Shown: piece by piece, positions 44,721-52,465 of the stretch | Layout: each line of letters starts with the position of its first letter | Numbering within the stretch: the first letter of the stretch is position 1 | Source: SG8-39 sp041558415 | GTDB lineage: Bacteria; Pseudomonadota; Gammaproteobacteria; Burkholderiales; SG8-39 | DNA length: 64,000 nucleotides | Assembly: GCA_041558415.1 (NCBI GenBank) | Contig: JBFFEY010000006.1 | Coordinates: 1-64,000 of the forward strand | Direction: 5' to 3' | Position numbers and translations under genes: made by a program | Notes under the pieces: generated by a model | What the model saw: the letters and a program-made list of their open reading frames with translations, nothing else | Told to the model about the DNA's origin: nothing | Database searches by the model: none

Positions 44721-45068
44721 ATGACGCGCTATCGCGGTCTGACGCTGCGCATTCTCGGCCGGGTCGGCCCGCCGGCGATGGGTCCGGGCAAAGCCGAGCT
44801 GATCGAGCGCATCGCGCAGACCGGGTCGATCTCCGCGGCCGCGCGCGCGATGGGCATGTCGTATCGCCGCGCCTGGCAGCTCGTCGAGGCGCTGAACGCG
44901 GCCTACAAGTCTCCCGTCGTGGTCACGGCGGTGGGGGGTGAGAAGGGCGGCGGCGCGCGCGTGACGCCGCACCGCCGGCGGCTCGCCGCGGCGTTCCGCG
45001 CGATGGAAGCAAAAGCGTCGAAAGCGATCGCCGCCGACCTGAAGCGCTTCGCACGCCGCTTGCGCTGA
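44721..45068 (+). CDS. ModE-like N-terminal HTH protein without molybdate-binding domain
   Basis: The 115-residue protein is the winged-helix half of ModE: KAELIERIAQTGSISAAARA, then MGMSYRRAWQLVEALNAAYK with VVTAVGGEKGGGARVT. The TOBE/Mop domains that sense molybdate in E. coli ModE are absent, so either it acts constitutively or with a partner. It begins one base after the tupA stop, and the candidate operator at 45076 starts eight bases after its own stop codon. Confidence 0.85.
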   Translation: MTRYRGLTLRILGRVGPPAMGPGKAELIERIAQTGSISAAARAMGMSYRRAWQLVEALNAAYKSPVVVTAVGGEKGGGARVTPHRRRLAAAFRAMEAKASKAIAADLKRFARRLR

Positions 45069-45075
45069 GCGGGTT

Positions 45076-45099
45076 CGCTATATTCTGTGATATACAACG
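45076..45099. promoter_or_regulatory. ModE-type operator before the TSUP permease gene
   Basis: The 24-base site reads CGCTATAT, six spacer bases TCTGTG, then ATATACAACG. The outer arms CG-n-T-n-TAT and ATA-n-A-n-CG are symmetric and match the known ModE recognition pattern (CGnTATAT...TATAnCG) closely. It ends six bases before GTG 45105. A ModE-like protein is encoded immediately upstream. Confidence 0.6.
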
Positions 45100-45104
45100 G
45101 GGTC

Positions 45105-45854
45105 GTGGATGATCCAATCCTGTTCGTGCTCGCGGCCGGCATGCTGCTTGCCTCCTTCGTCTACGCCTCCGTGGGCCACGGCGGCGCCTCGGCGTATCTG
45201 GCGGCGATGGCGCTCGCCGGCGTGGCGCCCACCGAGATGCGCCCGGTCGCGCTTTCGCTCAACGTCATCGTGTCCACGCTCGCGACGTGGAAATTCTGGC
45301 GCGCGGGACACTTCCGCTGGCGCCTGTTCTGGCCGTTTGCCGCGATCTCCATCCCCTTCGCCTATCTGGGCGGCGCCCTCACGCTGCCCGGTGCGGCCTA
45401 CAAAATCCTGGTGGGCCTGGTGCTCGGCTATGCGGGCTGGCAGCTGTGGCGCAGCTACCGCGCAGGCGAGGAGATGCGCGAAGTGCGCGCGCCTGCGGTG
45501 CCGCTCGCCATGGCGATCGGTGCTGCGATGGGACTGCTCTCCGGACTCACCGGCGTGGGCGGCGGGATCTTCCTCAGTCCCTTGCTGCTGATGCTCGGCT
45601 GGGCGGGGACCAAGCAGACCTCGGCGGTGGCCGCGCCGTTCATTCTGGTAAATTCGATCGCCGGCCTCGCCGCCGGATTCGTCGCCGGCACCGCTGAACT
45701 GCCCGCGTCGGTTGGCCTGCTCGGCGTGGCGGTACTCGCGGGCGGCTGGCTCGGAGCGGAATACGGCAGCCGGCGCTTGACCAATCCCGTGGTGCGCCGC
45801 TTCCTCGCGGTCGTGCTCGGCGTTGCAGGGGCCAAGATGGTGCTCGTAGTATGA
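45105..45854 (+). CDS. TSUP-family (TauE/SafE) anion permease
   Basis: The roughly 249-residue inner-membrane protein has about eight helices in two repeats. FVYASVGHGGASAYLAAMAL and GLLSGLTGVGGGIFLSPLLL are the two TSUP signature segments. Family members move sulfite, sulfoacetate and similar anions. GTG 45105 is chosen because the alternative GTG at 45087 lies inside the operator-like site. Location between a ModE-like gene and mobB (overlap of four bases) suggests a link to molybdate or tungstate handling. Confidence 0.82.
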   Translation: MDDPILFVLAAGMLLASFVYASVGHGGASAYLAAMALAGVAPTEMRPVALSLNVIVSTLATWKFWRAGHFRWRLFWPFAAISIPFAYLGGALTLPGAAYKILVGLVLGYAGWQLWRSYRAGEEMREVRAPAVPLAMAIGAAMGLLSGLTGVGGGIFLSPLLLMLGWAGTKQTSAVAAPFILVNSIAGLAAGFVAGTAELPASVGLLGVAVLAGGWLGAEYGSRRLTNPVVRRFLAVVLGVAGAKMVLVV

Positions 45855-46345
45855 AGGTGTTCGGTTTCGCCGGATATAGCGGTAGCGGGAAGACCACGCT
45901 CATCGAGCAGCTTATTCCGCGCTTCGTCGAGCACGGCCTGCGCGTCTCGCTGATCAAGCACGCGCACCATGCCTTCGACGTCGACCAGCCCGGCAAGGAC
46001 TCCTACCGCCACCGCCAGGCGGGCGCGAGCGAGGTGCTGGTCACCTCGTCGCGGCGCTGGGTTCTGATGCACGAGCTGCGCGGCGAGGCCGAGCCGACGT
46101 TCGACGCGCAGGTGAAGCACCTCGCGCCCTGTGATCTGCTGCTGGTCGAGGGCTTCAAGCACGCGCCCATCCCGAAGCTCGAGGTCTGGCGCGCGGCAAC
46201 CGGCGAAGGCCTGCTGCACCCGAACGATCCGCATATCGTTGCGCTGGCCTCGGATGCGCAGGTCGAGACGCGCCTGCCGCGGCTCGACCTGAACGACGTC
46301 GAGGGCATCGCCGGCTTTATTCGCAGGCATCTGGCGCTGACATGA
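45851..46345 (+). CDS. mobB: Molybdopterin-guanine dinucleotide biosynthesis protein MobB
   Basis: The 164-residue GTP-binding accessory protein has the P-loop GYSGSGKTTLI, then VSLIKHAHHAFDVDQPGKDS and LLVEGFKHAPIPKLEVW, all diagnostic for MobB. It assists MobA in attaching GMP. Its start overlaps the TSUP stop and its stop overlaps the moeA start, each by four bases, so TSUP-mobB-moeA-moaD are coupled. Confidence 0.93.
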   Translation: MKVFGFAGYSGSGKTTLIEQLIPRFVEHGLRVSLIKHAHHAFDVDQPGKDSYRHRQAGASEVLVTSSRRWVLMHELRGEAEPTFDAQVKHLAPCDLLLVEGFKHAPIPKLEVWRAATGEGLLHPNDPHIVALASDAQVETRLPRLDLNDVEGIAGFIRRHLALT

Positions 46346-47568
46346 ACAAGGGCCTGCTTTCGGTCGACGAGGCCCTCGCCGTGCTGCTGGAGGGCGCCCG
46401 CCCGCTCGAGGAGATCGAGACGCTGCCGACGCTGGAGGCGACCGGGCGCGTGCTGGCACGCGCGCAGACCTCGGCGATGGATGTTCCGCCGATGGACAAC
46501 AGTGCGATGGACGGCTACGCGGTGCGCCGCGCGGACGTCGCCGCGCCCGACACCCGGCTGCGGGTGACGCAACGTATTGCGGCGGGCGCGGTCGGCGCCG
46601 CGCTCGAGCCGGGCACCGCGGCACGCATCTTCACCGGTGCGCCGATTCCGCCGGGCGCGGATGCGATCGTGATGCAGGAGTTCTGCGCGGTGGACGGCGA
46701 GCACGTGATCATCAAGAAAGTGCCCCAGCCTGAGGCGTGGATCCGCCGCCGCGGCAGCGACATCCGCGCGGGTGCACAGATCCTCGCGGCGGGCACGCGG
46801 CTGCGGCCGCAGGACACCGGACTGGCCGCCTCGGTCGGCATCGCGAGGCTGCCGGTGGTGCGACGCGTGCGCCTCGGGCTGTTTTTCACCGGCGACGAGC
46901 TGGTGATGCCCGGCGACCCCCTGCCGCCGGGGCGCATCTACAACTCGAACCGCTTCACGCTGAACGGGCTGGCCAAGATCTTCGACTGCGAGACGCGCGA
47001 CTACGGCATCGTGCCCGACAGCCTGGAGGCGACGCGCGCCGTGCTGCGTCGCGCGGCGAGCGAGTGCGACGTCATTGTCACCTCGGGCGGGGTGTCGGTG
47101 GGCGAAGCGGACTACGTCAAGCCGGCGGTCGAGGCGGAAGGCTCGCTGCTCATGTGGCGCATCGCCATGAAGCCGGGGCGGCCGCTCGCCTTCGGCCGCG
47201 TAAGCGCTGGGCGGGGCGAGGGACGCGAGGCCGCCTTCATCGGCCTGCCGGGCAACCCAGTGTCGAGCTTCGTCACCTTCCTGATCTTCGTACGGCCGTT
47301 TCTGCTGCGCACGCAGGGCATCGGCGAGGTCGCGCCGCGCGCGCTCGCCGCACGCGCGGATTTCGACTGGATCGACGCCGATCCGCGGCGCGAGTTCCTG
47401 CGCGTAAAATGGAATGCCGCGGGCGGACTCGACCTTTACCCGACGCAGGACTCGGCGGTGATGACCTCGACGGCCTGGGCCGACGGCCTGCTCGACAACC
47501 CGCCGAACCACGCGATCCGCAAGGGCGACCTGGTGCGTTTCCTCCCGTTCACGGAGCTCTACGGATGA
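46342..47568 (+). CDS. moeA: Molybdopterin molybdotransferase MoeA, copy 2
   Basis: The 408-residue enzyme has VPPMDNSAMDGYAVRRADVA, IFTGAPIPPGADAIVMQE, FFTGDELVMPGDPLPPGRIY, YNSNRFTLNGL, TSGGVSVGEADYVKPAVE and FIGLPGNPVSSFVTFLIFV. It is clearly diverged from the copy at 20.2 kb, for example YAVRRAD against WALRAAD, and has a longer C-terminal domain with FLRVKWNAAGG. The two may prefer different metals or partners. Confidence 0.93.
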   Translation: MNKGLLSVDEALAVLLEGARPLEEIETLPTLEATGRVLARAQTSAMDVPPMDNSAMDGYAVRRADVAAPDTRLRVTQRIAAGAVGAALEPGTAARIFTGAPIPPGADAIVMQEFCAVDGEHVIIKKVPQPEAWIRRRGSDIRAGAQILAAGTRLRPQDTGLAASVGIARLPVVRRVRLGLFFTGDELVMPGDPLPPGRIYNSNRFTLNGLAKIFDCETRDYGIVPDSLEATRAVLRRAASECDVIVTSGGVSVGEADYVKPAVEAEGSLLMWRIAMKPGRPLAFGRVSAGRGEGREAAFIGLPGNPVSSFVTFLIFVRPFLLRTQGIGEVAPRALAARADFDWIDADPRREFLRVKWNAAGGLDLYPTQDSAVMTSTAWADGLLDNPPNHAIRKGDLVRFLPFTELYG

Positions 47569-47822
47569 AAGTGAAAGTGCTGTTCTTCGCCTCGCTGCGC
47601 GAGCAGCTCGGCCACGCGGGCGAGGAAATCGAGCTGCCGGATGGCGTGGCCACGGTCGGTGGCCTGCGCGCGCATCTCATGGCGCGCGGCGACGCCTGGA
47701 GCGCCGCCCTCGGCGATGGCCGCCGGCTGCGCGCCGCGGTGAACCAGGACATGGCCTCGCCCGAAGCGATGCTGCGCGCGGGCGACGAGGTGGCGTTCTT
47801 CCCGCCGGTGACCGGAGGCTGA
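47565..47822 (+). CDS. moaD: Molybdopterin synthase small subunit MoaD
   Basis: The 85-residue ubiquitin-like sulfur carrier reads VKVLFFASLREQLGHAGEEI and ends DEVAFFPPVTGG, with the terminal Gly-Gly that is thiocarboxylated to supply sulfur. It starts within the moeA stop (ATGA). The middle GRRLRAAVNQDMAS holds the conserved Asn-Gln segment. Confidence 0.95.
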   Translation: MKVKVLFFASLREQLGHAGEEIELPDGVATVGGLRAHLMARGDAWSAALGDGRRLRAAVNQDMASPEAMLRAGDEVAFFPPVTGG

Positions 47823-47823
47823 A

Positions 47824-48300
47824 TTGAGAATCGTGATCCAGCACGACGATTTCGACGCCGGCGCGGAAACGCGCGCGCTCTCGGCCGGCAATCCGGCCGT
47901 CGGCGCGGTGGCCAGCTTCGTCGGCCTGGTGCGCGACCGCAACGATGGCACGGCCGTGGCGACGATGACGCTGGAGCACTATCCGGGCATGACCGAGAAG
48001 GCGATCGCCCGCATCGTCGACGAGGCGAAGCGGCGCTGGGACGTCATCGACTGCACGGTGATCCATCGCATCGGTGAACTGCGACCGGCGGACCAGATCG
48101 TGCTCGTCGCGGTGGCGAGCGCGCACCGCGGCGACGCCTTCGCCGCCTGCGAATTCATCATGGACTACCTCAAGACGCAGGCGCCGTTCTGGAAAAAGGA
48201 AGCGACCCCCGAGGGTGCGCGCTGGGTCGATGCGCGCGCGAGCGACGACGCGGCCGCGGCGCGCTGGGCGCCGACGCCTACCAAGAACCGCGCCGCCTGA
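47824..48300 (+). CDS. moaE: Molybdopterin synthase large subunit MoaE
   Basis: The 158-residue subunit pairs with MoaD to convert cyclic pyranopterin to molybdopterin. It shows AVASFVGLVRDRNDGTAVAT, LEHYPGMTEKAI, VIHRIGELRPADQIVLVAVA, SAHRGDAFAACEFIMDYLKT and the active-site lysines in PFWKKE. The start is TTG 47824, chosen because GGAGG lies just before and no ATG fits. It is the last gene of the Mo operon and converges with a short membrane gene by 23 bases. Confidence 0.93.
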   Translation: MRIVIQHDDFDAGAETRALSAGNPAVGAVASFVGLVRDRNDGTAVATMTLEHYPGMTEKAIARIVDEAKRRWDVIDCTVIHRIGELRPADQIVLVAVASAHRGDAFAACEFIMDYLKTQAPFWKKEATPEGARWVDARASDDAAAARWAPTPTKNRAA

Positions 48301-48574
48301 GGCGCGCGGCGAGCGTCCAGGGCAGCTGCGCGAGCGCCATCGCGGCGGCTGCGATGGCGACGATCGGCGCGAGGCGCCAGGGCCAGGGGCCGAGAAAATC
48401 GACGATCGAGCGCACGCCGGGCTTGGAGGGGCCGACGAAGCCGTAATTCCAGCCGAAGGCGAGATCGATCGGCAGCACGGCCGCGACGTAGAGCGCGGCG
48501 GCGGCGAGGGTCAGCAGCGCGATCGTGCACAGCGCGAGCAGGTGCAGGCTCGAGAAGGCCCTGAAGCTCTCCAC
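48278..48574 (-). CDS. Short membrane protein resembling the ends of YwaF/TIGR02206 proteins
   Basis: The 98-residue protein has two or three helices. AFSSLHLLALCTIALL resembles the start of YwaF-type membrane proteins, and NYGFVGPSKPGVRSIVDFLG with GPWPWR resembles their end, but about 120 residues in between are missing. It may be an internal deletion relic or a genuine small relative. The start is GTG 48574. It is divergent from crcB. Confidence 0.5.
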   Translation of the reverse strand: MESFRAFSSLHLLALCTIALLTLAAAALYVAAVLPIDLAFGWNYGFVGPSKPGVRSIVDFLGPWPWRLAPIVAIAAAAMALAQLPWTLAARLRRRGSW

Positions 48575-48601
48575 CGCGCGAGTGTAATCGCGGGCCCCCG
48601 G

Positions 48602-48607
48602 TAAAAT
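48602..48607 (+). promoter_or_regulatory. Probable -10 element of crcB
   Basis: TAAAAT lies eight bases before the ATG at 48615, so the transcript would have almost no leader. This argues against the in-frame ATG at 48606 as the start. No fluoride-riboswitch structure fits in the remaining space. Confidence 0.4.
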
Positions 48608-48614
48608 GGCGCGC

Positions 48615-49001
48615 ATGAATGCGATGGCCTTCGCCGCGGTGGGCGCCGGTGCCGCGCTCGGGGCGTGGCTGCGCTGGGGATTCACCACCTGGCTCAATCC
48701 GCTCACGCCAAACCTGCCGCTCGGCACGCTCACGGCGAACGTGCTTGGCGGCTACCTGGTCGGGCTGGCGGTGACCTATTTCGGCGGGCACGCCTCGAGC
48801 CTGCCGCCCGAGTGGCGGCTGGCGTGCATCACGGGCTTTCTGGGCGCGCTGACCACGTTTTCCACCTTCTCGGCGGAATCCCTGGCCCTGGTCGAGTCGG
48901 GTCGCATCGCGAGCGCCGCGGTCCATTCGGCAGCGCACCTGTTCGGGGCGCTCATCGCCACGGCGCTCGGGGTGGCCACCGCGCGCGCGCTCGGCTGGTG
49001 A
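48615..49001 (+). CDS. crcB: Fluoride ion channel CrcB/FluC
   Basis: The 128-residue protein has four helices and the Fluc signatures GAALGAWLRWG, GTLTANVLGGYLVGL and GFLGALTTFSTFSAE. Two copies form an antiparallel dimer that expels fluoride. ATG 48615 is preferred over 48606 because of the adjacent -10 element. The gene stands alone, divergent from a membrane fragment. Confidence 0.9.
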   Translation: MNAMAFAAVGAGAALGAWLRWGFTTWLNPLTPNLPLGTLTANVLGGYLVGLAVTYFGGHASSLPPEWRLACITGFLGALTTFSTFSAESLALVESGRIASAAVHSAAHLFGALIATALGVATARALGW

Positions 49002-49102
49002 GCAGCGGGCCGCGGCCAGCGGCGTGGCCGCTGCAACGCGCCGGCAGGCGGTTTAGAATTTGGTGCGGTCGAATGACCCCATCAATCCGGAGGAGGAACG
49101 TG

Positions 49103-50113
49103 ATGAAAGCATTCCTGGCAGTGACCAGCGCGCTCGCGCTCACGCTTGCGGCACTGCCCGCGCAGGCGCAATCGACCCTGGACGCGGTGAAGTCCAAGGG
49201 CTTCGTGCAGTGCGGCGTCAACACCGGCCTTGCCGGTTTTTCGCAACCCGATTCGAAGGGCCAGTGGCAGGGGCTCGACGTCGACCTGTGCCGCGCGGTC
49301 GCAGCGGCCGTGTTCGGCGACGCCTCGAAAGTGCGCTATACGCCGCTGACGGCGCAGCAGCGCTTCACTGCGCTGCAGTCGGGTGAAATCGACATCCTGG
49401 CGCGCAACACCACCTGGACCACGTCGCGCGATACCAGCCTGGGCCTCAATTTCGCCGGCGTGAACTACTACGACGGCCAGGGTTTCATGGTGCCAAAGAA
49501 GCTCAACGTGAAGAGCGCCAAGCAGCTTTCGGGCGCGACGGTCTGCGTGCAGCCCGGCACGACGACCGAGCTCAACCTCGCCGACTATTTCCGCGCCAAC
49601 AACATGACCTTCAAGCCGGTGGTGATCGAGAAGCTGGAAGAGGTGACCAACGCCTACTTCTCCGGCCGCTGCGACGTCTACACGACGGACGTCTCGGGCC
49701 TGGTGTCGGTGCGCAAGTCGCGCGCGCAGAACCCGGCCGACCACGTCATCCTGCCCGAGGTCATCTCGAAGGAGCCGCTCGGGCCGGTCGTGCGGCACGG
49801 CGACGACAAGTGGTTCGACATCGTCAAGTGGTCGCTGTTCGCCATGTTCGAAGCCGAGGAGCAGGGGCTTGCCTCGAGCAATATCGACCAGATGGCAGGC
49901 AGCAAGAACCCGGGCGTCCAGCGCTTCGTCGGCGCGAGCGGCGAGCTCGGCAAGATGCTCGGCCTGGACGACAAGTGGGCGTTCAATATCGTCAAGCAGG
50001 TCGGCAACTACGGCGAGAGTTTCGACCGCAACCTGAAGCCGCTCGGCTTCGACCGCGGCATCAACGCGCTGTGGACCAAGGGCGGCCTGATGTACGCGCC
50101 GCCCATGCGCTAG
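49103..50113 (+). CDS. aapJ: General L-amino acid ABC transporter binding protein AapJ
   Basis: The 336-residue periplasmic protein has a signal peptide (SALALTLAALPAQAQS) and the polar amino-acid binding fold: VKSKGFVQCGVNTGLAGFSQ, DLCRAVAAAVFGDASKVRYT, ARNTTWTTSRDTSLGLNFAG and DVYTTDVSGLVSVR. The last segments match AapJ/BztA. GGAGGAGGAACG precedes its ATG. First gene of aapJQMP. Confidence 0.9.
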   Translation: MKAFLAVTSALALTLAALPAQAQSTLDAVKSKGFVQCGVNTGLAGFSQPDSKGQWQGLDVDLCRAVAAAVFGDASKVRYTPLTAQQRFTALQSGEIDILARNTTWTTSRDTSLGLNFAGVNYYDGQGFMVPKKLNVKSAKQLSGATVCVQPGTTTELNLADYFRANNMTFKPVVIEKLEEVTNAYFSGRCDVYTTDVSGLVSVRKSRAQNPADHVILPEVISKEPLGPVVRHGDDKWFDIVKWSLFAMFEAEEQGLASSNIDQMAGSKNPGVQRFVGASGELGKMLGLDDKWAFNIVKQVGNYGESFDRNLKPLGFDRGINALWTKGGLMYAPPMR

Positions 50114-50182
50114 GCACCGGCCGGCCGAGCGCCAGCCTTCGCGCGGCAGCGGGCTGATCCCCGCCGCCGCGTCCATTGCCTC

Positions 50183-51337
50183 GTGCATTATTCGCTGCGC
50201 GACGCGCGCTTCCGCGCGCTTGTGTTCCAGATCGTCGCCCTCGGCGCGGTGCTCGCCGCGGTCGCGTACCTCGTCACCAACACCGTCACCAACCTCGAAG
50301 CGCGCAAGATTGCGAGCGGCTTCGGCTTTCTTGCGCGCGAGGCCGGCTTTGCGATCGGCGAGACCACCTTCATCGCCTACAGCGCGGCCGACAGCTACCT
50401 GCGCGCGCTCGCCGTGGGCCTGGCGAACACCTTCCGCGTCGCGCTGCTCGGCGTCGTCCTGGCGACGATCGTCGGCACGCTGGTCGGGCTCGCGCGGCTG
50501 TCGTCGAACTGGCTGATCAACCGTCTCGCTGCAGTCTACGTCGAGGTGCTGCGCAACGTACCGCTGCTGGTCCAGCTGTTCTTCTGGTACGCGATCATCT
50601 CGGAGAACCTGCCCGGACCGCGTGCGGCGCTCAATCCGCTGCCGGGGGTTTTTCTCAGCAACCGCGGCATCGCGGTGCCGACGCTGATTGCCGAGAACGC
50701 GCACGCCTGGATGCTCGGCGCCTTCGGGCTCGGGCTGGTGCTCGCCTGGCGCCTCGCGGTCTGGGCGCGGCGTCGGCAGGCACGCACCGGGCAGCCGTTT
50801 CACGCCTTCTGGGCGGGGCTGGCCATCGCGCTCGGCCTGCCGCTGGCGGTCTTCTTCGGTGCCGGCGCGCCGTTCAGGCTCGAAGTGCCCGCGCTCGCCG
50901 GCTTCAACTTCGCCGGTGGCGCGACGCTGACACCCGAGTTCGCCGCGTTGCTCACCGGCCTCACCGTCTACACCGCGGCATTCATTGCCGAAATTGTGCG
51001 TGCCGGCGTGCTCGCCGTGCAGCGCGGCCAGTTCGAGGCCGCCTCTGCGCTCGGCCTGCACCGCAACCTGGCGATGCGCCTCGTGGTGCTGCCGCAGGCG
51101 CTGCGCGTGATCGTACCGCCGCTCACCAGCCAGTACCTGAACCTCACCAAGAACAGCTCGCTCGCGGTGGCGATCGGCTATCCGGACATCGTCTCGATCG
51201 CCAACACCGCGATTAACCAGACCGGGCAGGCGATCGAAGGCATCGCCATCATCATGGCGGTGTACCTGACGATCAGCCTGTCGATCTCGGCGTTCATGAA
51301 CTGGTACAACAAGCGCATCGCGCTGGTGGAGCGGTAA
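50183..51337 (+). CDS. aapQ: General L-amino acid ABC transporter permease AapQ
   Basis: The 384-residue permease has about eight helices and the AapQ-type long periplasmic loop. YVEVLRNVPLLVQLFFWYAI and AFIAEIVRAGVLAVQRGQFE followed by AASALGLHRN form the ATPase-contact loop. SSLAVAIGYPDIVSIANTAI is characteristic. The start is GTG 50183. Its TAA is immediately followed by a REP-type repeat. Confidence 0.9.
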   Translation: MHYSLRDARFRALVFQIVALGAVLAAVAYLVTNTVTNLEARKIASGFGFLAREAGFAIGETTFIAYSAADSYLRALAVGLANTFRVALLGVVLATIVGTLVGLARLSSNWLINRLAAVYVEVLRNVPLLVQLFFWYAIISENLPGPRAALNPLPGVFLSNRGIAVPTLIAENAHAWMLGAFGLGLVLAWRLAVWARRRQARTGQPFHAFWAGLAIALGLPLAVFFGAGAPFRLEVPALAGFNFAGGATLTPEFAALLTGLTVYTAAFIAEIVRAGVLAVQRGQFEAASALGLHRNLAMRLVVLPQALRVIVPPLTSQYLNLTKNSSLAVAIGYPDIVSIANTAINQTGQAIEGIAIIMAVYLTISLSISAFMNWYNKRIALVER

Positions 51338-51402
51338 ATGGGGTCAGACCCCGTCATCGCAGACCGAGGCCCGCTGAAGACCGGCAGGGGGTCTGACCCC
51401 AT
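51338..51402. repeat. REP/REPIN-like inverted repeat inside the aap operon
   Basis: ATGGGGTCAGACCCC at 51338-51352 is exactly inverted as GGGGTCTGACCCCAT at 51388-51402 with 35 bases between. This sequence type is common as REP-like palindromes in betaproteobacteria. The right arm provides the A and T of the aapM start codon, and the left arm adds an in-frame ATG. Confidence 0.75.
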
Positions 51403-52465
51403 GGCCTGGGTACGCAGCAATCTGTTCTCCAGCTGGGGCAACACCGCGGCGACGCTGGTGATTGTCTACCTGCTGTGGAAGCTGATGCTGCCGTTCCTCG
51501 ACTGGGCGATCGTCAAGGCGGTGTGGTGGTCGCCCGACGCCAAGGCCTGCCGCCGCGAGGCGAGCGGTGCCTGCTGGGCGCTGATCGCCGACAAGCATCG
51601 CTTCATGCTGTTCGGCACCTATCCCTTCGACGCGCAGTGGCGCCCGGCGCTCGCGAGCCTGATTTTCGTCGCCCTCTACGTGGTGAGCGCGATGCGCGTC
51701 TGTTGGCGCCCCTGGCTGGCACTGGTCTGGCTCGGCGGTCTCGCCGCGATCGGCGTGCTGATGTGGGGCGGCGTGTTCGGCATGGTGTACGTGGAAAACG
51801 AGCGTTGGGGCGGCCTCGCGCTGACGCTGCTGCTCGCCACCTTCGGCATCGCCATCGCCTTTCCGCTGTCGATCCTGCTCGCGCTGGCGCGTCGCTCGAC
51901 CATGCCGGTCATCCGCTGGCTGGCGATCGGCTACATCGAGCTGATCCGCGGCGTGCCGCTCATCAGCCTGCTCTTCATGGCCTCGGTGATGCTGCCGCTG
52001 TTCCTGCCCGAGGGCGTGACGATCGACAAGCTTCTGCGCGCGCAGATCGCGATGATCCTGTTCGCCGCCGCCTACCTTGCCGAGGTGGTGCGCGGCGGAC
52101 TGCAGGCGATTCCGCGCGGCCAGTACGAGGCGGCGCAGGCGCTCGGGCTGTCGTACTGGAAGATGATGGGCCTGATCATTCTGCCGCAGGCCCTGCGCAT
52201 CTCGATCCCGCCGCTGGTCAACACGTTCATCGGATTCTTCAAGGACACTTCCCTGGTGCTGATCATCGGCCTGTTCGACCTGCTCACCACGGTGAAGGTC
52301 TCGCTCACCGAGCCGAAGTGGACCGGTTTTGGCGTCGAGGCCTACCTGTTCGCCTCCGCGGTGTATTTCGTGTTCTGCTTTGGGATGTCGCGCTACAGTC
52401 AGGCGCTCGAGGCGAGCCTCGGCGCCGCGCAGGCGCGCACCACGGCCGGCAAGGGGGCCGCATGA
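51401..52465 (+). CDS. aapM: General L-amino acid ABC transporter permease AapM
   Basis: The 354-residue permease starts MAWVRSNLFSSWGN at ATG 51401. The in-frame ATG 51338 would add 21 residues encoded by the REP-like element and is not favoured. The conserved parts are YIELIRGVPLISLLFMASVM, AAYLAEVVRGGLQAIPRGQY, then EAAQALGLSYWKMM, and FKDTSLVLIIGLFDLL. It pairs with AapQ. No ribosome site is seen outside the repeat. Confidence 0.88.
   Translation: MAWVRSNLFSSWGNTAATLVIVYLLWKLMLPFLDWAIVKAVWWSPDAKACRREASGACWALIADKHRFMLFGTYPFDAQWRPALASLIFVALYVVSAMRVCWRPWLALVWLGGLAAIGVLMWGGVFGMVYVENERWGGLALTLLLATFGIAIAFPLSILLALARRSTMPVIRWLAIGYIELIRGVPLISLLFMASVMLPLFLPEGVTIDKLLRAQIAMILFAAAYLAEVVRGGLQAIPRGQYEAAQALGLSYWKMMGLIILPQALRISIPPLVNTFIGFFKDTSLVLIIGLFDLLTTVKVSLTEPKWTGFGVEAYLFASAVYFVFCFGMSRYSQALEASLGAAQARTTAGKGAA

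Noticed and set aside
48575..48614. Fluoride riboswitch before crcB
   Set aside because: Only about 40 bases separate the divergent starts and a -10 element occupies the end; there is no room for the aptamer.
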